A stretch of DNA of 64,000 nucleotides from Parapedobacter sp042666505 (GCF_042666505.1 NZ_JBHTDN010000001.1:434001-498000), one strand, 5' to 3'. Positions 17,901-25,698 are shown, counted from the first letter of the stretch. Program-made: numbers and translations. Notes: a model not told the origin generated them from the sequence alone.

Positions 17901-20900
17901 CGGTTGTTGAATAACGTGGAACTCTATGGCGGATTTGCCGGAGATCCGGCGGAAACATCAATCAGTCAGCGCGACTTCAAAGCCAATTCTGCGGTCCTCA
18001 GTGGCGATATTAACGGCGATGGCTTGCTGAATGGTAATACCTACCACGTGGTCAATGGGTCTGGCGTGGGTATTTCGGCCATATTGGACGGATTTACCGT
18101 TACAGGCGGAAATGCGGACGGTGACGGTGGTAGCAACGAAGGCGGAGGGCTCTATGTGGGATCCGGTGGCCCCTTTATCTCCAATGTTATCTTTGCCGAC
18201 AATTTTGCGGCGGGAGACGGCGGAGGCGCCCACTTTTCAGCCGCCTATGAACCCGTACTAACAAATGTGCTGTTTACTGATAACGAAGCGGCACAAGGGG
18301 GAGGTTTATTTGCAGAAAACTCTTCCATTACCGTTGTCAATGCGACCTTTACCGGGAATGTCAGCGCGGCGCGAGGTGGTGCAATTGCTTCCGGATGGAA
18401 CGGTAGGCTATCGTTGATTAATTCCATTATTTGGCGCAATCAGGCCGAGGGCAGTGAAACTTCGGCGACGGCGTCTATCTTTAATGCCGGAGGCGGGTTG
18501 CCGGTTTCAAATAGCATCATACACGGTGGCATGGGCGGAGGTCTGGACACGGATCCGCTTTTTACCGATGCTATCAACGGGGATTACAGCCTCCAGTCAA
18601 GGAGCCCTGCCATCAATGCGGGCAGTAACACCGCCTATATCGATGCTGGCGGTGATTTGGCAAACGATCCTGACCTGGCTGGGAACCCGCGGGTGTATAA
18701 CCTTGCCGCTGGCGGGGTGATCGATATGGGTTCGTATGAATATCAGGGAATCATTCAACGTCCATTTGTCACGACCTGGAAAACGGACAATCCAGGTACG
18801 TCTCAAGATAACCAGATTACCATCCCTACGGTGGGGACCGGTTATCTTTACGATGTCTACTGGGAAAATGTCGATGATCCGGGTGTCCACGGGACGGAAA
18901 CGGGCGTCACGGGTACCCTTACCCTTACCTTCCCGGAGGCGGGCACCTACCGTGTGGAGATTACGGGCGACTTTCCCCGCATTAGTTTCGGAACAGTAGC
19001 GGTAGGGGGAGATATGGAAAAGATTTTGTCAATCGAGCAATGGGGCGATATCCAATGGACGTCGATGAACAGGGCTTTTGCCCGTGCCGCCAACTTGGTA
19101 CACAACGCTACAGATGTTCCGGATCTGACCAATGTTACGGATCTGGAGTACATGTTCGTGCAAGCGCTCGAGTTCAACGGGGACTTAAGTGGCTGGGATG
19201 TCTCCGGCATCACGAACATGAGGGGAATGTTTTCCAGTGCGACTGCTTTCAATAGTGACATAAGCGGTTGGGATGTATCCGGCGTAACGGATATGTATGC
19301 GATGTTCATGAACGCCACAGCTTTTAACCAAGATCTAACAAACTGGGACGTATCAAACGTAACGGACATGAGTGCGATGTTTCTGGGTGCTACTGCGTTC
19401 GATCAGGATTTGTCGGGGTGGGATATTTCCGGTGTGACCGATATGATGAATATGCTCAACGGCTCCGGTCTCTCGCTTGAAAACTACGATGCCACGCTGA
19501 TCGGCTGGGCCGCAAAAAGCGCTTTGCCGGACGGTATTCGGTTGGGGGCAGGTGGTTTGGTATACTGTGCCGGTGCCGAAGCGCGACAGTCGTTGATAGA
19601 CGACCACGGCTGGGTGATAGTGGGGGATATGCCTGCATGCGAGTCGATGGTCGTCTTCGTGAAAACCGAATCGGGTAATACCTTGATCATCCGGGCAGCG
19701 GCAAGCGATGCGGTCCAGCAGGTAAAGCAACGGATTCAAGACCAGGTAGCTATTCCGCCTCATCTGCAACTGCTTTTCTTTGAAGGGGTCGCCTTGGAAG
19801 ACGGCCGGACACTGGCTGACTACCACATACAGAATGGCAGTACGCTCCTCCTGAGGGTCAACTCGGTACCAACCATAGCCCGTCCCATCCCGGATCAGGA
19901 AGCGGTGGAGGATACGCCGTTCAGCTTTCAGTTTGCTGAAGACACTTTTGAAGATACGAATGCGGATGACGTGCTGACTTACGGGGCTGAAGGGAGCGAC
20001 GGGAAATCCTTGCCGGATTGGCTCGATTTTGACGAAGTCACCAGAACGTTCAGCGGCACGCCGGGAAATTCGGATGTAGGCGTTATCGACATCGCAGTGA
20101 CCGCCGATGATGGTAACGGAGGAACGGTGACAGATATATTTATATTGGAAGTGGCTCCACGCCCCGTCGTGACGGTAAGTACGATGGCGTCATCGCCGGT
20201 GAACGCGCCTTTTTCGGTAACCGCCGTATTTAGCGAGCCAGTTACCGGATTTACAACCGCCGATATCGTTGCAACCAATGCAACGGTGAGCAACCTGACG
20301 ACTTCGGACAACATCAGTTATTCAATGCTGGTAACACCCGTGGTTGGAGGCATTGTGCATGTGTCGGTTCCGGCCGATGCGGTCATCAACCTTGTCGGCA
20401 TCGGAAATAGGGCATCCAACGTGTTGGCGGTACGGTATTACATGCCGCTAACGGATGTCTCGCTTCAAGATGAAAGCGTGGAGTTTGATGGTACGGCCAA
20501 ATTGCTGTCTATCACGGGCGACCTGCCCGACGGGGTGTCAGTAAGCTATACAATCAACGGCGAACCCGGAAACACCGCTACCAACGCGGGGACGTACGAA
20601 GTCACCGCCCGCGTCGACGGCGGCGAGAATTACGAGGACGCGGAGCTCGCAGCTACACTGACGATCACGCCGCGTGAAATCACCGTCACGGCGGAAGACC
20701 GAACCAAAGCATTCGGCACGGCTGATCCGGAGCTGACCTACACGTTTACGCCGGCATTGATTGGCAACGATACGTTCACCGGAGCCTTGGATCGCGATGT
20801 AGGCGAAGGTGTAGGCACATATATCATTACACAAGGCGATCTCTCCCTTAGTGATAACTACGCAATGACCTTCGTCGGAGGCGACTTCATAATTGCTCCG

Positions 20901-22826
20901 GCTATCATCACAGGTATCGCATTTGCAGATACCACCCTCACTTATAACGGTGCGGAACATGCACTCGCCATTAGGGGTGAACTGCCCGAGGGTACGACGG
21001 TAAGTTATACGATTGATGGCGAGGTGGGTAATGGGGCAATTGATGCAGGTACCTATCGGGTGAGTGCTACGATCAGCGGGGATAATTACCTAACGCAGGT
21101 ATTAACCGCAGATTTGACGATTCTGCCGTTCAGTGTCACGGTGACTGCGGATACCCAGATGAAAGTATTTCATGCGGCCGATCCTCCATTGACATATACG
21201 TTTACGCCGGAACTGATCGGAGCGGATGTGTTTACCGGTAGGCTTGGTCGTGAGCCAGGTGAAAATGTAGGCAGCTATGTGATCACGCGAGGTAGTTTGT
21301 CGCTAACTGATAATTACGTAATTATTTTCGAACCAAGTACGTTAACTATTACGCCTGCAGACTATGAGGGCGTCAACTTTGCCGATGCGTCGTTTACGTA
21401 CGATGGTACGGAACATGCGCTCGCCATTACGGGTGACCTGCCGGCGGGTGTAACGATGAGCTATACTATTGACGGCGAGCTGGGCAACAGCGCAACTCAT
21501 GCAGGTACGTATGAAGTCACCGCGTTGATCGATGGAGGGAACAACTACGAAGACGCGGAGTTGACGGCTACGCTGACTATCAGGCCGCTAACAATCATGG
21601 TCACGGCAACTAACCAGATCAAGGTATTCGGTACGGATGATCCGGTACTGACCTATACCGTCATGCCGGAATTGATCGGTGGGGATACGTTCACGGGAGC
21701 ATTGAACCGTGAAGCGGGCGAGGATGTAGGCAACTATGCCATCACGCAGGGAACCCTGTCGGCGGGTGATAATTATAATATCTTATTTAAAGCAGGGTCG
21801 TTAACCATTGGCCGCACTACGATTGACGGAATTAAATTTGAGAACATCACCTATATCTACCAAGGTACAGAACGGGAAATCCTCCTAGAAGGGGATCTCC
21901 CCGCTGGTACCAAAGTGACATATTCGAACAACCGCCATACGGAGGTTGGGGTGTATGAAGCGACGGCGACCATCAGCGGCGGTAATTATGAAACGCTGAC
22001 ATTGAGGGCCACGCTGACAATCACGCCGGCGGAACGGAGCATCGATTTCCAGCCATTACCCGAGAAGACCTACGGGGATGGGGCTTTTGATGCGGGAGCG
22101 ACTGCCAGCAGCGGGGAGGTGGTGAGTTACACGAGCAGCGATCCGGCAGTGGCCGAGATCAATTCAACTGGCCGCATTACGATCAACGGTGCCGGAACGA
22201 CCACCATCAAAGCGACCGTTCCTGCGAACAGCAATTACAGCAACCGTCCGGAAGTAAGCCGTATCCTGATGGTCAGCAAGTCATCTCAGATCATCGAGTT
22301 TGCCCAGGTAGAGCAGGTGCATCGCGACGCGGGTTCTGTCCAGCTGGAGGTATCGGCAAGCAGCGGTCTGCCGGTATTTCTCTCGATCGACGATCCGGAA
22401 GTAGCCACGTTGGAAGGCTCCAAACTTCATGTTCACCGGCTTGGTACCGTGCGAATCACCGCCAATCAGGGGGGAGATGGCAACTATCAGGCGGCTGATC
22501 CGGTAGTCATTACCGTACGGGTAATCGACCCCGGGGCGGAACTGCCGATGCGCGTGAGTAAGGTAGTGTCGCCCAACGGCGATGGCATCAATGAGTATCT
22601 ATTGATCGAAGGTATTAAGGATTATCCTGAAAATAAGGTAGTGGTATTTAACCGGAACGGTACCGTTCTTTATGAAGCGAAAGGGTATAATAACGGAAGT
22701 ATTGCGTTCCGCGGTGTCAGCACGGGACAAATGTTGTTGCCAGCCGGAACTTATTTTTACGTGGCTGAAATTAAAGTGAATGGAACTTGGAAATACGAGA
22801 AAGGGTGGTTTGTGCTTAGGTACTAG
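14937..22826 (+). CDS. Giant T9SS cargo protein 2: BspA repeats, two ubiquitin-fold domains, beta-helix, MBG repeats, type-B sorting domain
   Basis: 2629 aa from the ATG at 14937 (signal peptide ending TASAQ). Order: BspA/DUF285 block 1 (about 32-345) and block 2 (358-837), built from ~31-residue units such as 'WDVSGITDMSNMFYSA'; ubiquitin domain 1 (838-910); a Gly/Asn-rich right-handed beta-helix (about 915-1271); BspA block 3 (1274-1570); ubiquitin-like domain 2 (1571-1642); a dystroglycan-type cadherin domain (1643-1740); a bacterial Ig-like domain (1742-1835); MBG repeats (1837-2365); and the same tail module and CHU_C/type-B sorting domain as cargo 1 (sorting domain about 2535-2629). Each BspA block closes with a Cys-containing cap ('YCxG...ARQxLI...GWxIxGD'). 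The protein is predicted to be secreted by T9SS and surface-bound. BspA repeats in other bacteria bind host or matrix proteins; the partner here is unknown. Confidence 0.9.
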   Translation: MERLLPLLPVRLTRLWVIFTFTLFGLTASAQRPFITTWTTEAPNESITIPVNDDVTGYNYAVNWGDGNMSAGQTGDATHTYSNPGTYTVSITGNFPAIRLQGVGMEIADRLTSIEQWGDMAWSSMEAAFSGARNMVLNATDAPNLSGVSSLSRMFYNAQAFNGDLSGWDVSGITDMSNMFYSAFAFNGNISNWNVSSVANMRGMFWQASVFNQDIGAWTVTSVKDMSFMFYSAADFNQDLSGWATPNVTDMGSMFAFAMDFDQSLGDWDISGVTNMEDMLLATGLSTSSYGATLIGWAALPTAPSNIILHATGQEYCPGTAAAEARQQLIDKGWTITGDTEATDCDGAGAVITPGDPGNFITTWEFDAFTAQNSQLVIPTIPGEAYNYNVYWEIVGGTSGTATGVTGDFTLSVGPMMSQTVRIEISGQFPRLGMERLPETNPSQSPGLLPSPLQILSVEQWGDIAWTSMERAFLNATRLQVNANDAPDLSGVTSLKEMFSGARSFNAPIGHWDVSNITDMSRLFHNAAAFNQNLSAWNVARVTDMSRMFYGAEKFNGDIGGWDVSQVTDMSAMFGQAREFNRNIGGWNVSGVENMRELFFGAFAFNQDIGGWDVSSVQDMGSMFYDAVLFNRDISRWTVDNVSNMSNMFALAVAFDQDLNAWNVSNVEDMERMFSGAANFNGAIGNWNVSNVTTMYGMFEDAKAFNQDLSGWNVSNVQNMERLFWGADHFNGTVGSWDVSGVTSMYGMFQGASAFNQPLGQWDVSQVANMGDMLTSAGLSRESYDATLIAWAARPAVQRNVEFGVGGLTYCAGASARQQLIADYGWAITGDQRECPGIQIFVKTLTGKTITLDVFSSDAIQQVKQKIQDKEGIPADRQRLIFAGTQLEDGRTLADYNIQDGSTLHLVLELLLTPDENNVLYVDINVNTGAAGYTGAGDSWANAVPELRDALAWAAENWDGTTDGALQIWVADGVYYPTANESDRASSFRLLNNVELYGGFAGDPAETSISQRDFKANSAVLSGDINGDGLLNGNTYHVVNGSGVGISAILDGFTVTGGNADGDGGSNEGGGLYVGSGGPFISNVIFADNFAAGDGGGAHFSAAYEPVLTNVLFTDNEAAQGGGLFAENSSITVVNATFTGNVSAARGGAIASGWNGRLSLINSIIWRNQAEGSETSATASIFNAGGGLPVSNSIIHGGMGGGLDTDPLFTDAINGDYSLQSRSPAINAGSNTAYIDAGGDLANDPDLAGNPRVYNLAAGGVIDMGSYEYQGIIQRPFVTTWKTDNPGTSQDNQITIPTVGTGYLYDVYWENVDDPGVHGTETGVTGTLTLTFPEAGTYRVEITGDFPRISFGTVAVGGDMEKILSIEQWGDIQWTSMNRAFARAANLVHNATDVPDLTNVTDLEYMFVQALEFNGDLSGWDVSGITNMRGMFSSATAFNSDISGWDVSGVTDMYAMFMNATAFNQDLTNWDVSNVTDMSAMFLGATAFDQDLSGWDISGVTDMMNMLNGSGLSLENYDATLIGWAAKSALPDGIRLGAGGLVYCAGAEARQSLIDDHGWVIVGDMPACESMVVFVKTESGNTLIIRAAASDAVQQVKQRIQDQVAIPPHLQLLFFEGVALEDGRTLADYHIQNGSTLLLRVNSVPTIARPIPDQEAVEDTPFSFQFAEDTFEDTNADDVLTYGAEGSDGKSLPDWLDFDEVTRTFSGTPGNSDVGVIDIAVTADDGNGGTVTDIFILEVAPRPVVTVSTMASSPVNAPFSVTAVFSEPVTGFTTADIVATNATVSNLTTSDNISYSMLVTPVVGGIVHVSVPADAVINLVGIGNRASNVLAVRYYMPLTDVSLQDESVEFDGTAKLLSITGDLPDGVSVSYTINGEPGNTATNAGTYEVTARVDGGENYEDAELAATLTITPREITVTAEDRTKAFGTADPELTYTFTPALIGNDTFTGALDRDVGEGVGTYIITQGDLSLSDNYAMTFVGGDFIIAPAIITGIAFADTTLTYNGAEHALAIRGELPEGTTVSYTIDGEVGNGAIDAGTYRVSATISGDNYLTQVLTADLTILPFSVTVTADTQMKVFHAADPPLTYTFTPELIGADVFTGRLGREPGENVGSYVITRGSLSLTDNYVIIFEPSTLTITPADYEGVNFADASFTYDGTEHALAITGDLPAGVTMSYTIDGELGNSATHAGTYEVTALIDGGNNYEDAELTATLTIRPLTIMVTATNQIKVFGTDDPVLTYTVMPELIGGDTFTGALNREAGEDVGNYAITQGTLSAGDNYNILFKAGSLTIGRTTIDGIKFENITYIYQGTEREILLEGDLPAGTKVTYSNNRHTEVGVYEATATISGGNYETLTLRATLTITPAERSIDFQPLPEKTYGDGAFDAGATASSGEVVSYTSSDPAVAEINSTGRITINGAGTTTIKATVPANSNYSNRPEVSRILMVSKSSQIIEFAQVEQVHRDAGSVQLEVSASSGLPVFLSIDDPEVATLEGSKLHVHRLGTVRITANQGGDGNYQAADPVVITVRVIDPGAELPMRVSKVVSPNGDGINEYLLIEGIKDYPENKVVVFNRNGTVLYEAKGYNNGSIAFRGVSTGQMLLPAGTYFYVAEIKVNGTWKYEKGWFVLRY
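17448..17666 (+). other. Ubiquitin domain 1 inside cargo 2
   Basis: Residues 838-910 align without gaps to ubiquitin positions 1-73: 'QIFVKTLTGKTITL', 'KIQDKEGIP', 'QRLIFAG', 'QLEDGRTL' and 'STLHLVL' are unchanged. By hand count 58 of 73 residues equal human ubiquitin. The Leu8/Ile44/His68/Val70 patch is kept, and so are Lys6, 11, 27, 29 and 33. Lys48 is Thr and Lys63 is Asp. The tail LRLRGG is replaced by LELLLT, so it cannot be conjugated in the usual way. Confidence 0.95.
19647..19862 (+). other. Ubiquitin-like domain 2 inside cargo 2 (divergent)
   Basis: Residues 1571-1642 align without gaps to domain 1, with 40 of 72 positions identical by hand count. 'FVKT', 'SDA-QQVKQ-IQD', 'LEDGRTLADY' and 'GSTL' are conserved. 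The interaction patch is lost (position 8 Glu, 44 Phe, 68 Leu, 70 Arg). It follows the same Cys-containing BspA cap as domain 1, which indicates duplication of a cap-plus-ubiquitin unit followed by divergence. Confidence 0.85.
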
Positions 22827-23787
22827 GGAATAGGATCCCTCGTTCACAGGTTCGCAAACTCACAGGCTCACAACAAAGAAGTATATGAAACGTATTCAAC
22901 GGTCAATGCTAACAGGAACGGTGCTTATGCTGTTGGCTATCGCACTAAAGGCTCAACAGCCACTTACCTACACGCAGCATGGGCAACTCCGCACCTCCAT
23001 CAACCCGGCGGGAAGCTTACTACAGCAAGAGGGAGCGATATCCGTCGTGGGTCGCCGTCAATGGGTTGGAATCGATGGTGCGCCTAGCGTGATTTGGGGT
23101 AGTGGGCATGTCGGTATGCAACGCATCGGAGCAACAGCCGGAGTTACCGTTCGCCACGAGAGCTTGGCGGTTGAAAAGCTTACCGAAGCCTCTGCTTTTT
23201 TCGCTAAGAGTGTACGGATATCAGAGAAGGAATACCTCGGATTAGCACTCAACGCGGGGATGAGTTATATGCAGGGGAACTACTCGGGGCTAGACCCAAT
23301 CGATCCGACGGTACGTGAAGACATCCGCGAGACGGACGCGTTGGTTGGTTTCGGGATTATGCTGTATCGTCCGGAGAAATATTACGTGGGTTTGTCGCTT
23401 CCCCGGTTGATGCTGGGGAACCTGGGATTGGCCGGAGACTCGCGCTATAATTTCAGAAACGTCTACCACGTGACCGCCGGTGCCCTGTTCGATTTGGGGG
23501 TGGATTTCCAATTCCGGCCCTCAATGTTGATCACCTATTCAGAGAACCTGCGGCCACAAGCAGAAGCCTCTGCCATGTTTTTTGTGAAGCGCATAGCAGG
23601 GTTGGGAATGAACATCCGCAGTTACGGAGATCTTGCAGGGATGGTACAGCTGAATTTTTCGGGATTCGGCGTGGGTTACAGTTACCAATTCAACCCTAGG
23701 AACGAACCATTAAGTCGCAGCATCAATAATAGTACGCATGAAATTGGCCTGTGCTACCGGTTCGGTGGGATCGTGGGCCTGCTGTAA
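22033..23787 (+). repeat. Duplicated module, copy B: cargo tail, spacer and PorP/SprF gene
   Basis: Second copy of the module at 9429-11184: the last ~265 codons of cargo 2 (from the 'SIDF..LPEKT' strand on), a near-identical spacer and the complete PorP/SprF gene. The conserved spacer shows it was copied as a unit. Confidence 0.85.
22885..23787 (+). CDS. PorP/SprF family T9SS outer-membrane protein, copy 2
   Basis: A 300-aa protein of the same length as the copy at 10282 and largely identical to it (shared 'MLTGTVLMLLAI' signal, 'GRRQWVGIDGAP', 'LGFGIMLYRPEKYYVGLSL'-type segments). It has a signal peptide ending LKAQQ and a predicted outer-membrane barrel. It lies 58 bases after cargo 2 and is presumably its dedicated partner for T9SS export or anchoring. 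Differences from copy 1 cluster just after the signal peptide (residues 35-52), a possible specificity region. The gene is followed by the DivIC gene with its own promoter, so the surface locus ends here. Confidence 0.88.
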   Translation: MKRIQRSMLTGTVLMLLAIALKAQQPLTYTQHGQLRTSINPAGSLLQQEGAISVVGRRQWVGIDGAPSVIWGSGHVGMQRIGATAGVTVRHESLAVEKLTEASAFFAKSVRISEKEYLGLALNAGMSYMQGNYSGLDPIDPTVREDIRETDALVGFGIMLYRPEKYYVGLSLPRLMLGNLGLAGDSRYNFRNVYHVTAGALFDLGVDFQFRPSMLITYSENLRPQAEASAMFFVKRIAGLGMNIRSYGDLAGMVQLNFSGFGVGYSYQFNPRNEPLSRSINNSTHEIGLCYRFGGIVGLL

Positions 23788-23813
23788 TATGCGACAGAGG
23801 AGTCCCTTCATGA

Positions 23814-23846
23814 TTTGGAAATGTGGATATTTTTATACTACATTTG
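23814..23846 (+). promoter_or_regulatory. Promoter of the DivIC-like gene (TTTG-N21-TACATTTG)
   Basis: TTTG at 23814-23817 and TACATTTG at 23839-23846 fit the Bacteroidota -33/-7 consensus with a 21-base spacer. The ATG follows only four bases after the -7 element, so the transcript would have almost no leader. Confidence 0.65.
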
Positions 23847-23850
23847 TAGT

Positions 23851-24150
23851 ATGGAACGATTGCTGTCCACCATTCGAAATAAGTACATCATTGCCGGCGT
23901 AGCTTTCACAATCTGGATGCTGTTTTTCGATCGCCACGACGTTGCCACCCAGTATAGTTACTACAGCCAATTAAAGGAATTGCGAGCCGAGAAGTCGTTT
24001 TATACGACCGAAATAGAGAAAGTGACAAAATCCATCCACGACCTCAATAGCGATCCACAGGCTTTGCAACGGGTGGCTCGGGAAAAATACAAGATGAAAA
24101 AGGAGAACGAGGACGTTTTCGTTATCATTGAGGAAGAAGTGGAGGAATAG
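23851..24150 (+). CDS. DivIC/FtsB-type septum formation initiator protein
   Basis: 99 aa from the ATG at 23851. It has a short cytoplasmic N-terminus (MERLLSTIRNK), one membrane helix (YIIAGVAFTIWMLFF), a coiled coil (about 38-70, 'YYSQLKELRAEKSFYTTEIEKV'-type heptads) and the family motif 'DPQALQRVAREKYKMKK' with an acidic tail. DivIC/FtsB proteins join FtsL and FtsQ at the division septum. An upstream in-frame TTG (23815) lies inside the promoter and is rejected as start. It is not related to the preceding T9SS genes. Confidence 0.88.
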   Translation: MERLLSTIRNKYIIAGVAFTIWMLFFDRHDVATQYSYYSQLKELRAEKSFYTTEIEKVTKSIHDLNSDPQALQRVAREKYKMKKENEDVFVIIEEEVEE

Positions 24151-24230
24151 TCAATCGGTTGTCAATAAACATCCATCGGCTACCAGCGATCTGCTATGAA
24201 TCGATGCCGAAAGCCGATGGATAATAACCC

Positions 24231-24445
24231 TTAAAACTTATAGGTAATTCCCGCACCAAATACTTGCCGAACTTGTAGCACAGGGCGTTCAGATCCCGGT
24301 ATAAGTGCGCCATTTTCCACCCGGGGGATATCGCTGGTGAAAACACCTTGCTGCTTAACCAAAGTTCATTCTCCAATTGGGCGATGTTGATTGGGGCGTT
24401 AACCGGTGCCGGTTTTTCCTTCAATTCCAGCTAAAATACGATTCT
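24231..24445 (-). pseudogene. Remnant of an outer-membrane receptor C-terminus
   Basis: Read on the minus strand, one frame gives an end typical of TonB-dependent or SusC-like barrels: '...GSERPVLQVRQVFGAGIT' then YKF and a stop at 24231. The same frame continues upstream as 'TLVKQQGVFTSDIPRVENG' but is interrupted by two stop codons, and nothing like the rest of a receptor is present. It looks like the decayed end of a once complete gene. The open frame at 24194-24424 in another phase is a by-product. Confidence 0.45.
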
Positions 24446-24499
24446 CATAAATAATTTGTTTAAAATTGTTCCGGAAAAGCTGACAATAGTTAAGTTATA

Positions 24500-24973
24500 A
24501 TGCGCATAACATTATTGTGTATTGGAAAGACGGATGATCCTCAACTAAAGGCGATGATCGACAAGTTTGAGCAAAGGCTGAAACATTACATTCATTTCCA
24601 TTTGGTCCTGTTGCCGGATGTCAAGAATGCGAAGTCGCTAAGTATGGATGTGCAGCGGGCGAAGGAGGCGGTTCTCATCGAAAAGCATGTGTCACCAGGA
24701 GATCAACTGATCCTGCTGGATGAGCACGGCAAGGCATATCGGTCTGTTGAATTTGCCGAATACCTTAATAAGCTTATGGTGAGTAGTACACAGCATGTCG
24801 TATTCGTGATTGGCGGCCCTTACGGTTTCGACAAGCGGATTTATCAGCAGGCCAAGGCGCAGCTATCGCTCTCTAAAATGACGTTTTCGCATCAAATGAT
24901 CAGACTTCTTTTTGTGGAGCAGCTGTATCGTGCTTTTACGATCTTGAAACGGGAGCCATACCACCACGAGTGA
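24500..24973 (+). CDS. rlmH: 23S rRNA (pseudouridine-1915-N3)-methyltransferase RlmH
   Basis: 157 aa, the normal length of this SPOUT-class enzyme, which methylates pseudouridine 1915 in helix 69 of 23S rRNA with S-adenosylmethionine. Family motifs are present: the N-terminal 'ITLLCIGKTDDPQLKAMI', 'LILLDEHGKAYRSVEFA', the SAM-binding knot 'VVFVIGGPYGFDKRIY' and the C-terminal 'LSLSKMTFSHQMIRLLFVEQLYRA' region ending in 'KREPYHHE'. The gene is complete and starts at the ATG at 24500. A 41-aa membrane protein gene follows 83 bases downstream. Confidence 0.96.
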   Translation: MRITLLCIGKTDDPQLKAMIDKFEQRLKHYIHFHLVLLPDVKNAKSLSMDVQRAKEAVLIEKHVSPGDQLILLDEHGKAYRSVEFAEYLNKLMVSSTQHVVFVIGGPYGFDKRIYQQAKAQLSLSKMTFSHQMIRLLFVEQLYRAFTILKREPYHHE

Positions 24974-25056
24974 TTCAGAACTTGTTAGGTTTCGTATGGA
25001 AAATGCAGGATTCAAGCATCCAAACAATAGGATAAAACAATTGTTAACAAAATACT

Positions 25057-25182
25057 ATGATTAATATTCCCAAACGGAAATACCACTATAAAGGAGCGGA
25101 TACGACCAGCGAAAGCAGGATGTTCTGGTTGATGGTGATTATCGGTATTGCCTTGATGGCTGCCATCATTTTTCTATTCTGA
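25057..25182 (+). CDS. 41-aa single-pass membrane protein
   Basis: A short complete frame from ATG 25057 to TGA 25182 encodes MINIPKRKYHYKG, a polar stretch (ADTTSESRM) and one strongly hydrophobic helix (FWLMVIIGIALMAAIIFLF) reaching the C-terminus, a tail-anchored layout with the basic end inside. The positive-inside pattern and clean helix support real coding. It sits between rlmH and a convergent hairpin. No function can be assigned. Confidence 0.6.
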   Translation: MINIPKRKYHYKGADTTSESRMFWLMVIIGIALMAAIIFLF

Positions 25183-25215
25183 TCGTAGATCTTGCCGGAT
25201 TTTGAATGGTGGAAT

Positions 25216-25245
25216 CCTGATAAAAGGAGTAATCCTTTTATCAGG
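25216..25245. terminator. 13-bp perfect hairpin between convergent genes
   Basis: CCTGATAAAAGGA (25216-25228) pairs perfectly with TCCTTTTATCAGG (25233-25245) over a GTAA loop. It lies between the ends of the 41-aa protein gene (+) and the DUF5606 gene (-). There is no long T-run outside the stem on either strand, so it may be a bidirectional terminator of low efficiency or an mRNA 3' stabiliser. Confidence 0.55.
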
Positions 25246-25251
25246 GCACTT

Positions 25252-25698
25252 TCATGTTGTCGATGTAGTTAGGGCTTCATCGTCTGCTTTATTTTCATCG
25301 GCTACCTGTGCAGGCGTTTCCTCGTCGAATAAGGGCAGTTCTCGGATGATTTGATACCAATTGATGATTTTTTTGATATCCGAGGAATAAACACGTTCTT
25401 CGTCATGTCCAGGAGCTACTTCCCTGAAAAATTCCCGTAGGGTCTTTCCGTCAGATTTCGGATCAGGCGCAGTTCCTTTTTCTTTCATCCGTTCAAGTAT
25501 ATCAATCAGTTTCAATTCCTCTTCGAAGCCATAGACGGTGATGTCCTCCAAAGTCGCCATTTTGTTTGTGGCCAGGTTTACGACCGATTTTTTCTTCTGA
25601 TCGTCTAAGGTCTCAAGGATGAAGCCACTTTTATTCTGTCCGACCAACTTAAAGAGGCCGGGTTTGCCCGTAACGGATACAAGTGCTTTTAGATTCAT
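25252..25698 (-). CDS. DUF5606-family protein
   Basis: A 148-aa cytoplasmic protein of a family restricted to Bacteroidota. The N-terminal 'MNLKALVSVTGKPGLFKLV' and 'SGFILETLDD' suggest a small beta-barrel fold. A helical part with 'LREFFREVAPGHDEERVYSSDIKKIINWY' features follows, then a disordered acidic tail. The function is unknown. Its ATG overlaps the TGA of the upstream cyclophilin gene (ATGA at 25695-25698), so the two are probably translationally coupled. Confidence 0.75.
   Translation of the reverse strand: MNLKALVSVTGKPGLFKLVGQNKSGFILETLDDQKKKSVVNLATNKMATLEDITVYGFEEELKLIDILERMKEKGTAPDPKSDGKTLREFFREVAPGHDEERVYSSDIKKIINWYQIIRELPLFDEETPAQVADENKADDEALTTSTT

Noticed and set aside
24194..24424. 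76-codon minus-strand open frame
   Set aside because: A different phase of the same strand carries the receptor-like C-terminus, so this frame is a by-product of a decayed gene.
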